A stretch of DNA of 64,000 nucleotides, from positions 124,001 to 188,000 of the forward strand of contig JBBSEX010000010.1 of NCBI GenBank assembly GCA_038239345.1, read 5' to 3'. Positions 38,123-46,534 of this stretch are shown here, piece after piece. How positions within the stretch are numbered: position 1 is the stretch's first letter; each line of letters opens with the position of its first letter. The position numbers and the translations under genes are program-made. The notes beneath the pieces were generated by a model, which was not told the origin of the DNA, did not search any database, and saw nothing but the letters and a program-made list of their open reading frames with translations. Source of the DNA: JBBSEX01 sp038239345 (GTDB lineage: Bacteria > Acidobacteriota > Terriglobia > Bryobacterales > Bryobacteraceae).

Positions 38123-39046
38123 TTAGAAGCTATTTACCATCGTTTGCATTTGCGTGAAGAGCAAGATCACGGCCGGCCCTAAAGTCACCAGCAGGACCGC
38201 TGGAAAGATCAGGAAGAATACCGGAAAAATAAGTTTCACGCCCAGCTTGCGGGCCTTCTCTTGCGCTTGTTGCCGGAAGCGGATGCGCATATAGCGGGAG
38301 TGCGTGCGGAGCGCCGGCCCTAAGCTGGTGCCGAAGCGATCCGTATCGATCAGAAGATTGGAGACCTTACGCAATTCCGGTTCATCGTTGCGATCGGCGA
38401 ACGCCCGGATGGAGTCGGCGCGGCTGTTGCTGGCTCGCAATTCCAGATGCATCAACGTTAGTTCGGCGCTGAGATCGGGCGACGTGGTTTTGAGAGCCCT
38501 GCTGGTGTCGAGAATGGCCTGGTCCAGCGATTGGCCGGACTCAATGGATAGCACCATTAGATCGAGCGCGGCGGGCAATGCGCTGCGCAGCCTCTGTCCC
38601 CTGGCTCGGGCAAGACGGTTCAGGATAATGTCGGGCGCCATGTAGCCGAACGCCGCAAGGCAGATAGCTCCGATGAATGACGCTTCGGACAGAAAGAAGG
38701 CGGATGCCCAGAGCGTGATAACACCAAGAAGTACCGCCGAAGCGCACTTGATTCCATAGAAGATCGGGAGCGCACCAGGCCAGCGGTATCCCGCGGCTAC
38801 CAGGCGCTTGCGCAGCGGATTGGTATCCGAGTGGGAGCCGGGAATGGCGTCGCCCATGCGGCGAAAGGTATTAATAAATACCCCATAAACACCAGAATTC
38901 ACGGGCTCGGCGATGGCGATATCGGCCGGGATTACAGCTCCCTCGTTACGGCTTCCCGCCGGACGGAGGACGAAGAAGTATCCGATCGCCGTGATAGCAC
39001 CCAGCATCACCAGGAAGAACGTAAGGGTGAGCATTTCCGAAGTCAT
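38123..39046 (-). CDS. TadC-type type II secretion F-domain protein (Flp pilus)
   Basis: This 307-residue membrane protein has an N-terminal helix, a pair of helices around 100-140, the T2SSF domain with LPAALDLMVLSIESGQSLDQAI, and C-terminal helices (LIFPVFFLIFPAVLLVTLGPAVI). In Tad systems TadC pairs with TadB as the inner-membrane platform for Flp pilin assembly. Its ATG overlaps the stop of the upstream tadB-like gene by four bases (ATGA). The convergent LolC/E gene ends six bases away. Confidence 0.88.
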   Translation of the reverse strand: MTSEMLTLTFFLVMLGAITAIGYFFVLRPAGSRNEGAVIPADIAIAEPVNSGVYGVFINTFRRMGDAIPGSHSDTNPLRKRLVAAGYRWPGALPIFYGIKCASAVLLGVITLWASAFFLSEASFIGAICLAAFGYMAPDIILNRLARARGQRLRSALPAALDLMVLSIESGQSLDQAILDTSRALKTTSPDLSAELTLMHLELRASNSRADSIRAFADRNDEPELRKVSNLLIDTDRFGTSLGPALRTHSRYMRIRFRQQAQEKARKLGVKLIFPVFFLIFPAVLLVTLGPAVILLFTQMQTMVNSF

Positions 39047-39993
39047 ATTCTGACATCCACAATCCGCCGGATGATGAAGTGGGCGAGGATGAGGCAGACG
39101 ACTGCCGCGGCAATCATGTCGCGTCCGTACTTATAATCGAGCAGCACTTTAATGTAGGTGGGGGCAACGAATAGCATCATGATCGCGATGGCGATCGGGA
39201 TAATCGTGAGGACAAGACCGGTAAGCTTACCGTGCGCCGCTATCGCCCGTACTTCGCCTTCAAACGACAGGTTTTCCCGCGAAGTCTCAGCGAGAGTTCC
39301 GACCACTTCGCTTAATCGCCCCCCGGATTTCGAGTGAAGTTGGACTGCGGCGGTAAACAGATTCACTTCCAATAGCGGCACTCGCAGACACAAATTCGCC
39401 AGGGCCCGCGACCAGGGTACGCCGAGATTTCCTTCAATAAATGTCCGGCGCATTTCCGGTCCGACGGGCCACGGGGACTCGGTTGCTGTCATATCCAGGG
39501 CGGCTGCGAAAGGGTAACCGGCGCGTAAGGCCCTGGCCATCGAATCGAGCGAATCGGGGAAAGCTTCGCTGAACTTGTGGAACCTCCGGGAGCGCCGATG
39601 CAGAACGTAGAAATAGGGGGACATTCCGGCCAGGCCGGCTGCGAGGAGGGCTAGCCACAGTGGAAACCAATTGATTTGGAGCAGTATCAGAAAGGTGACG
39701 GCGCCGAAGAGAAGCATCAAGCTGGTGATGCGTCCGACAGACCAGGTGAGTTCCGCCTGCTCCAGCCGCAAGCGAAGAATCCTGCCGAAATCGAAACGCT
39801 TTAGGAGGCCGTCCCACAGCGAGATCGTGCTTAAGCTATCCGTCTTAAGCAATGTGGGGCCTTCCGCCGCTTCGAGGGTTTCTTCGGCGGTTTCCGGTGT
39901 GACGCGATGTAACACCATGGAAACAACCACCATGACGATCGATAACAGCAAGAAAAGAATCAGAAAGAGGGATAAGGCCGAGACGACTAACAT
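39043..39993 (-). CDS. TadB-type type II secretion F-domain protein (Flp pilus)
   Basis: This 316-residue protein has an N-terminal membrane helix, two helices around 90-130 (RITSLMLLFGAVTFLILL), the T2SSF domain with FPDSLDSMARALRAGYPFAAAL, and two terminal helices. It is the TadB partner of the downstream TadC gene, to which it is coupled by an ATGA overlap. The CpaB gene lies 28 bases upstream. The usual genes between cpaB and tadB (secretin CpaC, CpaE and the ATPase TadA) are absent from this position. Confidence 0.88.
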   Translation of the reverse strand: MLVVSALSLFLILFLLLSIVMVVVSMVLHRVTPETAEETLEAAEGPTLLKTDSLSTISLWDGLLKRFDFGRILRLRLEQAELTWSVGRITSLMLLFGAVTFLILLQINWFPLWLALLAAGLAGMSPYFYVLHRRSRRFHKFSEAFPDSLDSMARALRAGYPFAAALDMTATESPWPVGPEMRRTFIEGNLGVPWSRALANLCLRVPLLEVNLFTAAVQLHSKSGGRLSEVVGTLAETSRENLSFEGEVRAIAAHGKLTGLVLTIIPIAIAIMMLFVAPTYIKVLLDYKYGRDMIAAAVVCLILAHFIIRRIVDVRI

Positions 39994-40021
39994 GATTCAG
40001 CTCCTGGGAGATGTGGTGCTG

Positions 40022-40771
40022 TCACTTCGCCTTTGGGACGACGGGCACCGGTGTGGTGGGAGGGGCAGCCAGGCCCGTACCCTTCATTAAGTTCGTGAGA
40101 ATGACGCTGGTTCGCTGGGAACGGTCGTCGTCCAGTGGATTACGGAGTGTAAGTCTTACCCGTCCGGCGGAATCCCCGAGTGCCAAAACGTCGGCCTCCG
40201 CGGGAGTAGCCAGAAGTGTGACTACGGGAGCGAGGATATGAGTTTGCGTCGAGGTTTCATTCAACGGATTAACCAGGATTACAGTGAGTTCGGTAACGAC
40301 GGTCCGTAATTCGGAATCGGGGTAGTTTCCATTCCGAGTGGCCACAACTTGGGCGTCAACTTTATTTCCCGGCCTGAGAAGTTCCATGACGCCGGTGGAA
40401 TCCGTTACGTGGACGGAGACGGCACGCATCCCTGGTTCAATAACGATGCCGGTCTTAGTCATGCCGGCGTTTGAGGCGAGTTTTGCGGCGAAGATGGGCT
40501 CGCCGTCGCTGGTTCCCTCGAATACTTTCTGGCCAACCAGATCCGAGACCTTTGAATAGGCACCCCTGGGCATGCTGGGGGCGCCCCAAGGGATGACCTT
40601 CAGGTCGGTGGCTTTCAGCTGGGTCCCTGGCGCGATGTCGTGGGTAGCGACCACAATGGTTTTTTCTCCATCGGTCTTCGTTTTGCCAATAAACAGGGTG
40701 TAGAAGAGAATTGTCGTGATGATCGCGACGACAAAGGCAATTCCGAGCAGCGGGACGATGTTCTTTTTCAT
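40022..40771 (-). CDS. cpaB: Flp pilus assembly protein CpaB/RcpC
   Basis: This 249-residue protein has an N-terminal membrane anchor (VPLLGIAFVVAIITTILFYTL), an SAF domain (about 38-105, IVVATHDIAPGTQLKATDL) and the RcpC/CpaB C-terminal domain (IEPGMRAVSVHVTDSTGVMELLRPGNKVD and ILAPVVTLLATPAEADVLALG). CpaB is a periplasmic component that stabilises or gates the Flp secretin. It is the first gene of a three-gene unit with tadB and tadC. A strong terminator lies upstream (40904-40933), so the unit needs its own promoter; I found no convincing one in the 130 bases available. Confidence 0.88.
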   Translation of the reverse strand: MKKNIVPLLGIAFVVAIITTILFYTLFIGKTKTDGEKTIVVATHDIAPGTQLKATDLKVIPWGAPSMPRGAYSKVSDLVGQKVFEGTSDGEPIFAAKLASNAGMTKTGIVIEPGMRAVSVHVTDSTGVMELLRPGNKVDAQVVATRNGNYPDSELRTVVTELTVILVNPLNETSTQTHILAPVVTLLATPAEADVLALGDSAGRVRLTLRNPLDDDRSQRTSVILTNLMKGTGLAAPPTTPVPVVPKAK

Positions 40772-40903
40772 AAACGGGCTCAGCTGTGAGTCTGGGGTAA
40801 GGAATTTACGCCCCGAGGGACAGCTTCAATAGTCAGATCGGCTAAAAGGGAGAGGGTCAATAGGACAAAAGATGTGGTGAGGGTTGGAGAGGGGTGTGAA
40901 ATA

Positions 40904-40933
40904 GAAAAGGGGGAGCCGAAGCTCCCCCTTTTC
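40904..40933 (-). terminator. rho-independent terminator with a UUCG tetraloop
   Basis: The stem GAAAAGGGGGAGC (40904-40916) pairs perfectly over 13 bp with GCTCCCCCTTTTC (40921-40933). On the minus strand the four-base loop reads UUCG closed by C-G, an extra-stable tetraloop, and the stem ends in a T-run. It lies 20 bases after the stop of the large secreted protein gene. Confidence 0.88.
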
Positions 40934-40952
40934 GTTACCACTATCGAAGTGC

Positions 40953-42974
40953 TTAGTGGGCTTTGTTCTCGCCGAGTTGGAACGTACGGTCGAGGCCTGG
41001 GACGTCGAGCTGAATCGCCAGGTAGCCTTCCGCAATCCGTTGCGAACCCACGTCCGAGATGAACGCGAATGCGTGACAGAATTGGAATTGCGCCTGGGCG
41101 ATGATGTAGCCCTGGAATCCAGGAGTCGCCGCGACACCGAAGTTACCGCCACCGGACAGAGTGAAGATCAGCTCTGCGCCGCCGGGGACTGGGGCGTTCG
41201 TGGTCTGGGCTGCCGGAGCCGCTCCGCCACCGGTGGTGCCACCGTAGTAGTTCAAGGTGACGTTGCCGGTCTGCGGTGTGGTGCCGTAAGGATCAAGCGA
41301 AGTGTTGGCAATCGCTACTCCGGTGTCGAAACCAGACTGATTGGTTACGAACGGGAAGAGCAGGTTGCAAGAGCACTTGTTAACCAGGAAGGTGTTGCGA
41401 GCCGGGGTTCCAGGAACAAAACGCGGAACCGGCGAGAAGGAATCGGCGGTGCCGACATTGCTGATAGGAGCAAAGCCGGAGGTAGCGGTAGCCTGGACGC
41501 CGGGTGCCGGCAGGTTGTTACCACTGTTGGATACGAAGGCTACGGCGACCGGAACGTTGAGACGTTCCAAGCTGAAAGGATCGCTATAGAGGATTTCGTA
41601 GACCGCGAAACCCGCGCCATTGGCGAGGGAGACTGGGGCAAGACCCGAGCCACCGCCGGCAAGTGGGGAGTAACCACCTGCACCATTGCCATCCGTGCTG
41701 GTCAGGACGGCGACACCGGTGGTGGCTCCATCTGACTGGCGGACAACGTTAATGCGGGTAGGAACGAAGAGTTGCGAACCCTGAGGCGTGGACGCGAAGT
41801 TGATCGCGAGACGCGTACCCTGGGTAGCGATACCTGCATTCGTCAAACCGTTCTTGGTTGGGAACGGAGCGGTCGGTCCGACTACACCAAAACCGGCGGA
41901 GTTCGGCGGATTCGGCACAGGATCGGTAGCCGACTGGCTATTTTCGAAGCCAGATTCCGTGTTGTAAATGGCGCCTGGGACGTTCTGGTTTTCGTCAGCA
42001 GGATAGTTTACGCCGCCATTGTAAGCACCGTAGAGGCTGGCGGGCGTAAGACCGGAACCGTTGGCGAGAGCCTGCGACAGGTTCTTCACCTTCCACGAAG
42101 ACGCGAAGCCTTCGTCAAAGCGAATCGAGAACTGCTGGCCATTCTGACCACCAGCTTCCACCGGACTGCCTGGATTGGAAGCAATATTCGGATTGGCACT
42201 CAAACACTGCACGAAGTTGAACGGGAAACGGACGGACGTTACCAGACCGGGCTGGATGTAGGCGAGCGTCTGTTGCGGGTTGTTGATCGGCAGCGCGGTG
42301 GAACCGTTAACCGAGATGTTGGCTACGATTTGGCTCGGAACGAGCGTCGAAGAAACACCAAGGTTGTTCGCATTGGCGCGAACGTTCGTGATTCGGATAA
42401 TACGGCTGGTCGCGGTGCCCGGAGGATCAATCGGCACACCAAGCCATACGATCGAGTTCACGCCATTCTGACGGCCTTGATATACGTTGGGACGGCCGGT
42501 GCCATAAGCTACGCCACCGGGAGTACCATCATAAGTCAAAACGGGGTTGCCGATGCTCGTGATGGAGCAGACACCGGCGCCTGACGGACCGCTGTCCGGT
42601 GCACCAGCATCGCCGCAAGCAAGCAGCGGACGAGTGGGGTTCGAGCTGGAATGCGGCTCGTCGATAATCAACAAAGCTTCGTCAAAATTTCCCGCAGTGT
42701 TTAGGATGCGGCTGGTGACGTTGGTATTGAGGAAGATCTGGATGTTGGTCTGCGGAACGGTCTGGCCCGCCGGTGTCGGCGTGCCGCCTGTGCAGTTCAA
42801 CGTCAAATCGCCGACCAGTTCCGCCAAACCTTCGGCGCGAACGATCGGCGGGACACCAGCGTTAGCTACGCACTGCAGGGCCGGCGTCTGAATTTGGGCG
42901 TTCGACGGTATTGCGAGGCCCGACAGAAGGGCCGCTGCGGCAAACGCGAAAATACAGTTGCGAAAATCTGCCAT
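40953..42974 (-). CDS. large secreted protein of unknown function
   Basis: From ATG 42974, directly preceded by AAGGAGAAGAAGGAA, the protein has 673 residues with a signal peptide ending in AIPSNAQ. The mature part is rich in Asn, Gly, Thr and Ser and looks like beta-sandwich repeats. Recognisable stretches are FPFVTNQSGFDTGVAIANTS and the C-terminal FQFCHAFAFISDVGSQ, a pattern I associate with acidobacterial surface proteins of unknown role. No catalytic motif or C-terminal anchor is visible. A near-consensus promoter, a 270-base leader and a strong terminator make it a self-contained unit. It may be a substrate of the neighbouring type II secretion system, but this is only inferred from location. 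Confidence 0.82.
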   Translation of the reverse strand: MADFRNCIFAFAAAALLSGLAIPSNAQIQTPALQCVANAGVPPIVRAEGLAELVGDLTLNCTGGTPTPAGQTVPQTNIQIFLNTNVTSRILNTAGNFDEALLIIDEPHSSSNPTRPLLACGDAGAPDSGPSGAGVCSITSIGNPVLTYDGTPGGVAYGTGRPNVYQGRQNGVNSIVWLGVPIDPPGTATSRIIRITNVRANANNLGVSSTLVPSQIVANISVNGSTALPINNPQQTLAYIQPGLVTSVRFPFNFVQCLSANPNIASNPGSPVEAGGQNGQQFSIRFDEGFASSWKVKNLSQALANGSGLTPASLYGAYNGGVNYPADENQNVPGAIYNTESGFENSQSATDPVPNPPNSAGFGVVGPTAPFPTKNGLTNAGIATQGTRLAINFASTPQGSQLFVPTRINVVRQSDGATTGVAVLTSTDGNGAGGYSPLAGGGSGLAPVSLANGAGFAVYEILYSDPFSLERLNVPVAVAFVSNSGNNLPAPGVQATATSGFAPISNVGTADSFSPVPRFVPGTPARNTFLVNKCSCNLLFPFVTNQSGFDTGVAIANTSLDPYGTTPQTGNVTLNYYGGTTGGGAAPAAQTTNAPVPGGAELIFTLSGGGNFGVAATPGFQGYIIAQAQFQFCHAFAFISDVGSQRIAEGYLAIQLDVPGLDRTFQLGENKAH

Positions 42975-43246
42975 TTCCTTCTTCTCCTTGTGAGTTTGTG
43001 TTTTTGAATTGATGGAAGTTCTTTTATTCAACCTGAGCCTCAATTTGCAATACAGCCTAAGATCGTGAGCTTCTCCCAGAAACCTTTGGAAACAACCGGA
43101 GCTTTCGCCACCGCCCGAACCTCGGTACCCTGTCTTCGACTTTTGCACTGCACCTGCAAGCTCATTTTGATTCGACTTCTCTGTGTGTCTGTGCTCGCGG
43201 GACTCATCGGTTCATGAATGCCGCTGGTTAAACCTTGGACGCAGTC
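42975..43246 (-). promoter_or_regulatory. long 5' leader of the secreted protein gene
   Basis: Between the predicted transcription start (about 43246) and ATG 42974 there are about 270 bases without a plausible gene. The last 15 bases are a purine-rich ribosome-binding region. Several short inverted repeats occur in the middle part. I do not recognise a known riboswitch class by eye, so the leader may carry an undescribed regulatory RNA element or may simply be long. Confidence 0.5.
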
Positions 43247-43252
43247 TACATA

Positions 43253-43281
43253 TAGATAACACCGGGCGCAACATAAGTCAA
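43253..43281 (-). promoter_or_regulatory. near-consensus sigma-70-type promoter of the secreted protein gene
   Basis: On the minus strand TTGACT (43276-43281) is followed after exactly 17 bases by TATCTA (43253-43258). Both hexamers are close to consensus and the spacing is ideal. It closely parallels the promoter of the TonB receptor gene at 13573-13601. Confidence 0.75.
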
Positions 43282-43478
43282 GCGCAAAGTGTCAGTTCCG
43301 AAGACCCGCGAACCTGGAAACCACCGAACTCAATTACAGCACGAAGTGCGACTGGGGTCAATGTCTTACGTGCCCTTTCAGCGAACGGCGACTGCGGTCT
43401 GGTGGATCGACAATGGCGTGATCCGGTGGCCTGTTGCACCCCCGGGTGGTGGCGCTCGGCAACCGCTTACCGGCAACC
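43282..43478. other. intergenic segment after the secretin gene
   Basis: Together with the leader this forms a gap of about 500 bases without a gene. This part lies downstream of the secretin gene stop and upstream of the promoter at 43253-43281. It holds G/C-rich inverted repeats near 43430-43478 that might end the secretion operon transcript, but no stem with a T-run. The open frame on the plus strand here shows no protein-like features. Confidence 0.4.
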
Positions 43479-45860
43479 CTATTCCCGCACGTAGCGGGCG
43501 GCTTTCTTCAGGCGCTGACGGAGTTCGTCGCTTGCTTCCAGCAGATCCGTATTGTCGTAAATCACCCGGGGCGTCATGAAGACAATCAATTCTGTCCGGC
43601 CCTTGGTGACCGATTTACTACCAAAGAGGCTCCCCAGGTAGGGGATGCGATGCAAAAGAGGGATTCCTACGCTCGAGATGGAGTCGTTTTCCTGGATCAT
43701 CCCGCCAATCGCGATCGTGTCTCCATCCTGCATGGTGATCTGCGTCTGCACCGTGCGTTTTGAGAACGATGGCGATTGAATCGAGTCCGATGCGGCGGCA
43801 GCTTGGGGGGCGCTCACATCCTGATTGATATATAAGGTTACGATTCCACTGGGATTCACCCGGGCGAGGACGTTTAGCGTTACGCCGCTGCTACGGCTCT
43901 GAATTGACTGGGCGAAAGTCGAATTGCCGCCCACCTGCACTCCCGACGGAGCTTGCGCGGTCAACGTCGGCGTATCGGTGCCAACAGTAATGGAAGCGGG
44001 AATACTATCTGTCGCGATCAGACTGGGTGCCGAGATCACCCGGGCTTTTGTCGCCGATTCCACCAGAGAGAGATAGCCCAGCAGTTCCCGGCTTTTCCCG
44101 ACCAGCGTTCCCGCCGAAAGCAGAGTGTACCCGCTGGCGAGCGAAGCCGCGAACTGACGCGAGGCGGATGGGGCGGTACTGCCCGACGCTGCCGACGTGT
44201 TTCGGGCCTGCAAAAACGCCGAGACGCCGCTGGCAAAGGCCCCCGTCAGGTCAACTTCATAAATTCGCGCTTCCAGCAATATCTGACGCGGCGGAATATC
44301 CAACATCTTCAACAGCTTCATGATGCTCTGGTATTCCTGCGGTGTGCCTTGGATAAGCAGCGAGTTGTCGTATGGATTGGGGACGATATGGGGAATCTTG
44401 AGGGGAATGCCCCCTCCATTCAAATAATTTCCCGTCTGATCGGGCGCGGCAGTAGTTGCGGCTGCCGTTCCCGATGCCGAAAACGGAGTGGCGGCGATGG
44501 GTCCGTACCCCTGCGGCGCGCCGTAGCCGGGATATCCCCCGCCATTTCCATACCCATTGCCGTATCCGCCACCGCCGCCGAAACCTCCGCCGCCACCTTG
44601 GCAACCACCACCGAAGCCCCCGCCGAACCCTCCCGCCGCCGATCCCGCACCGACTACGCCGCCACCGCCGCCGAATCCACCACCGCCGCCGCCACCAAAA
44701 CCTCCGCCGTATCCTCCGCCGCCGCCACCGAAGCCGCCTCCACCACCACCGAAGCCATTCCCGTATCCTCCGCCGCCGCCAAAACCTCCGTAATTCTGCA
44801 TCGGGGGTTGACCGCCATAGAGTTGAGTAATGGCTTGAGCCAGACAATCGGCGATGCCATATTTCACGTGATACACGTAGTTATCAATCGCCCCGGCCGT
44901 GATCTTCACCGGCACGTCAAGCTTTCGCAGCCAGTTTTCGACGGTTTCAAACGCCCCGGGATTTAGGGCCACGGCGATCAACGTATTAATGCGATCGACG
45001 GGAATGAAACGAATAGCGGAATTCTTGTCGGAAAGGGAGACAGCCTTCAGAACCGTATCGAGTTCCTTAGAAATATCGGAAGGCTTGCCGTTTTTAACTT
45101 CGAAGAGCCGCACGCGCGCATTGATAAAAGTATCGCTGTCGAAAAGCGAAATCAGCTCCATGGTGCGGCGCATGTTCCGCCGGCTATCCAAAATAAATAG
45201 CAAATTGCCCGGACCATAGGAATACATCTTGGCGTTTTCGCCGATAAACGGATCCAGAACCTTTGCCAACTCGTCGACCAAGGCATACTTCAGGAAGACG
45301 AGATTCAACATCTCCGTGTCGTCGGCCTCAATATCCTTCGGGTTGATTTCCGGATGGAGCGGATGTTTGGAGATTTCCGCTAACGGCACGATGCGATAGA
45401 GCGCGCCTTCCTGCACCATGCCGAAACCGTTTATACGAAGAATCGTTTCCAGGAGATTGCGTGGATCCAGATTCTTGGTCTCGCCATAAGTATTGAGGAT
45501 GACGCCGCCCTTCACCCGGGGGTCGAGAATGTAGTTGATCTTTAGTTGCCGGGCCAGCAAATCGATGACTTCGGTGAGCGAGGCGTTCTGCAGGGTAAGT
45601 CCACCGAATGTCGTGGCGGGCCCAGTTTGGGCGGCTGGAGGAGGCGAAGTCGGCTTTACTGGAGCCGCCGGAGGATTCGCGCCGAACTGCGAACTCTTGA
45701 TATCCTTCTCAACTTCACCGCGCTGCACGGCGGGATTTGGCGGCGGGGTAACCTGACGAGGCTGACCTGCTTCCTGGGCGCTTAAAACCGCCGAAATCAG
45801 CAGCGATGCCGTCAAGCACGCAGACCACTCCCAGCACCGTCTCCGCTTACGCATCGGCAT
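43479..45860 (-). CDS. gspD: type II secretion secretin (GspD/PilQ type) with Gly-rich insert
   Basis: From ATG 45860 the protein has 793 residues with a basic signal peptide (MPMRKRRRCWEWSACLTAS then a hydrophobic core). It has an N0/STN-like domain (about 85-150, LTLQNASLTEVIDLLARQL), N1-N3 repeats (to about 345), a Gly/Tyr/Asn-rich low-complexity stretch (about 350-445), a further N domain (HIVPNPYDNSLLIQGTPQEY) and the secretin core with AIGGMIQENDSISSVGIPLL and TELIVFMTPRVI. It forms the outer-membrane channel. It is the last gene of the sigma-factor-headed secretion operon. Confidence 0.93.
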   Translation of the reverse strand: MPMRKRRRCWEWSACLTASLLISAVLSAQEAGQPRQVTPPPNPAVQRGEVEKDIKSSQFGANPPAAPVKPTSPPPAAQTGPATTFGGLTLQNASLTEVIDLLARQLKINYILDPRVKGGVILNTYGETKNLDPRNLLETILRINGFGMVQEGALYRIVPLAEISKHPLHPEINPKDIEADDTEMLNLVFLKYALVDELAKVLDPFIGENAKMYSYGPGNLLFILDSRRNMRRTMELISLFDSDTFINARVRLFEVKNGKPSDISKELDTVLKAVSLSDKNSAIRFIPVDRINTLIAVALNPGAFETVENWLRKLDVPVKITAGAIDNYVYHVKYGIADCLAQAITQLYGGQPPMQNYGGFGGGGGYGNGFGGGGGGFGGGGGGYGGGFGGGGGGGFGGGGGVVGAGSAAGGFGGGFGGGCQGGGGGFGGGGGYGNGYGNGGGYPGYGAPQGYGPIAATPFSASGTAAATTAAPDQTGNYLNGGGIPLKIPHIVPNPYDNSLLIQGTPQEYQSIMKLLKMLDIPPRQILLEARIYEVDLTGAFASGVSAFLQARNTSAASGSTAPSASRQFAASLASGYTLLSAGTLVGKSRELLGYLSLVESATKARVISAPSLIATDSIPASITVGTDTPTLTAQAPSGVQVGGNSTFAQSIQSRSSGVTLNVLARVNPSGIVTLYINQDVSAPQAAAASDSIQSPSFSKRTVQTQITMQDGDTIAIGGMIQENDSISSVGIPLLHRIPYLGSLFGSKSVTKGRTELIVFMTPRVIYDNTDLLEASDELRQRLKKAARYVRE
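44557..44793 (-). repeat. low-complexity Gly-rich coding repeat in the secretin gene
   Basis: This stretch is a run of CCG/CCA-type triplets on the plus strand and encodes mainly Gly with scattered Tyr, Phe and Asn on the minus strand. It lies between the N-terminal periplasmic domains and the secretin core. Confidence 0.8.
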
Positions 45861-45880
45861 GAAACTCGCTTCTCCTCTAA

Positions 45881-46357
45881 TCAATTCTTGGGATCAGCCT
45901 TGGCGGGTTCGGCCTTCGCGGCAGCCTGCTTCTTCTGATATTCCAGTACCGCTTTTTCGTTGGCTGACAGTTCGCTTCGCTTGCGGGTCCAATGTTGATG
46001 CCCCAGGGGAGTATCCCAATCGAAGTGAATCGTATCGCCGTCTTCCCGCCCGACGATGGGGCTGGTCTGATCGGTTACATAGCGGACTTCGGGAGCGGGC
46101 TTATCTTCGTATTTCGTAATTCCGAACGGTCCCTTGTAGAACATCCATTTTTTGCCGTCCGCCGGATCTGTCCATTTGAAGAAGTAGGGCTCCACTTCTT
46201 TGGCATCGGCGGGAATTACCACCGGCCCTGACGCGGGTCTTTTGGCGGCGGTTGCCGGAGTCTTACTGGAGTCGTTATTTTTCGCGGTAGGCTTGGCGTC
46301 TTCCGCTGGGAGCATGGCGGCGCATAACAACAAGCCGATTGACATAATTTTAATCAT
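45881..46357 (-). CDS. uncharacterised secreted protein inside the secretion operon
   Basis: This 158-residue protein has a signal peptide (MIKIMSIGLLLCAAMLPAEDA), a low-complexity linker rich in Lys, Thr, Ala and Pro, and a compact conserved-looking core (EVEPYFFKWTDPADGKKWMFYK and FGITKYEDKPAPEVRYV) ending in an Ala/Lys-rich tail. It lies 20 bases upstream of the secretin gene on the same strand. The aromatic-rich core and position suggest a secretin-associated periplasmic factor, but no family is recognised. Confidence 0.65.
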   Translation of the reverse strand: MIKIMSIGLLLCAAMLPAEDAKPTAKNNDSSKTPATAAKRPASGPVVIPADAKEVEPYFFKWTDPADGKKWMFYKGPFGITKYEDKPAPEVRYVTDQTSPIVGREDGDTIHFDWDTPLGHQHWTRKRSELSANEKAVLEYQKKQAAAKAEPAKADPKN

Positions 46358-46534
46358 TGTTTCTCGTTTCCGTTACAAAATCCAGATAGCTTCCACCGGC
46401 GGAACCGGCGCCCATGGAAGCTCGCTGGGAATCAGCGCCAGCGATGCCGCCTGTCAACAACGCCGCCGGGCGCTTCCTTACTTTCTGGCAGATCCACTCC
46501 CTTAAGACGGCGGCAGCGGCAAAAGAGACGAACC

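Noticed and set aside
41772..42584. 270-residue open frame on the plus strand inside the secreted protein gene
   Set aside because: It lies opposite a gene with signal peptide, promoter and terminator. Its product is Arg/Gly/Thr-rich without domain features, so it is an antisense shadow.
43185..43215. Hammerhead-like string CCGATGAGTCC in the leader (minus strand)
   Set aside because: The required CUGANGA core and a matching GAAA segment with flanking stems are missing.
43183..43494. 103-residue open frame on the plus strand in the intergenic region
   Set aside because: It overlaps the minus-strand promoter and leader, has no ribosome-binding site and no protein-like pattern.
44557..44793. 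Proline-rich open frame on the plus strand
   Set aside because: It is the mirror of the Gly-rich codons of the secretin gene, with no ribosome-binding site or family match.
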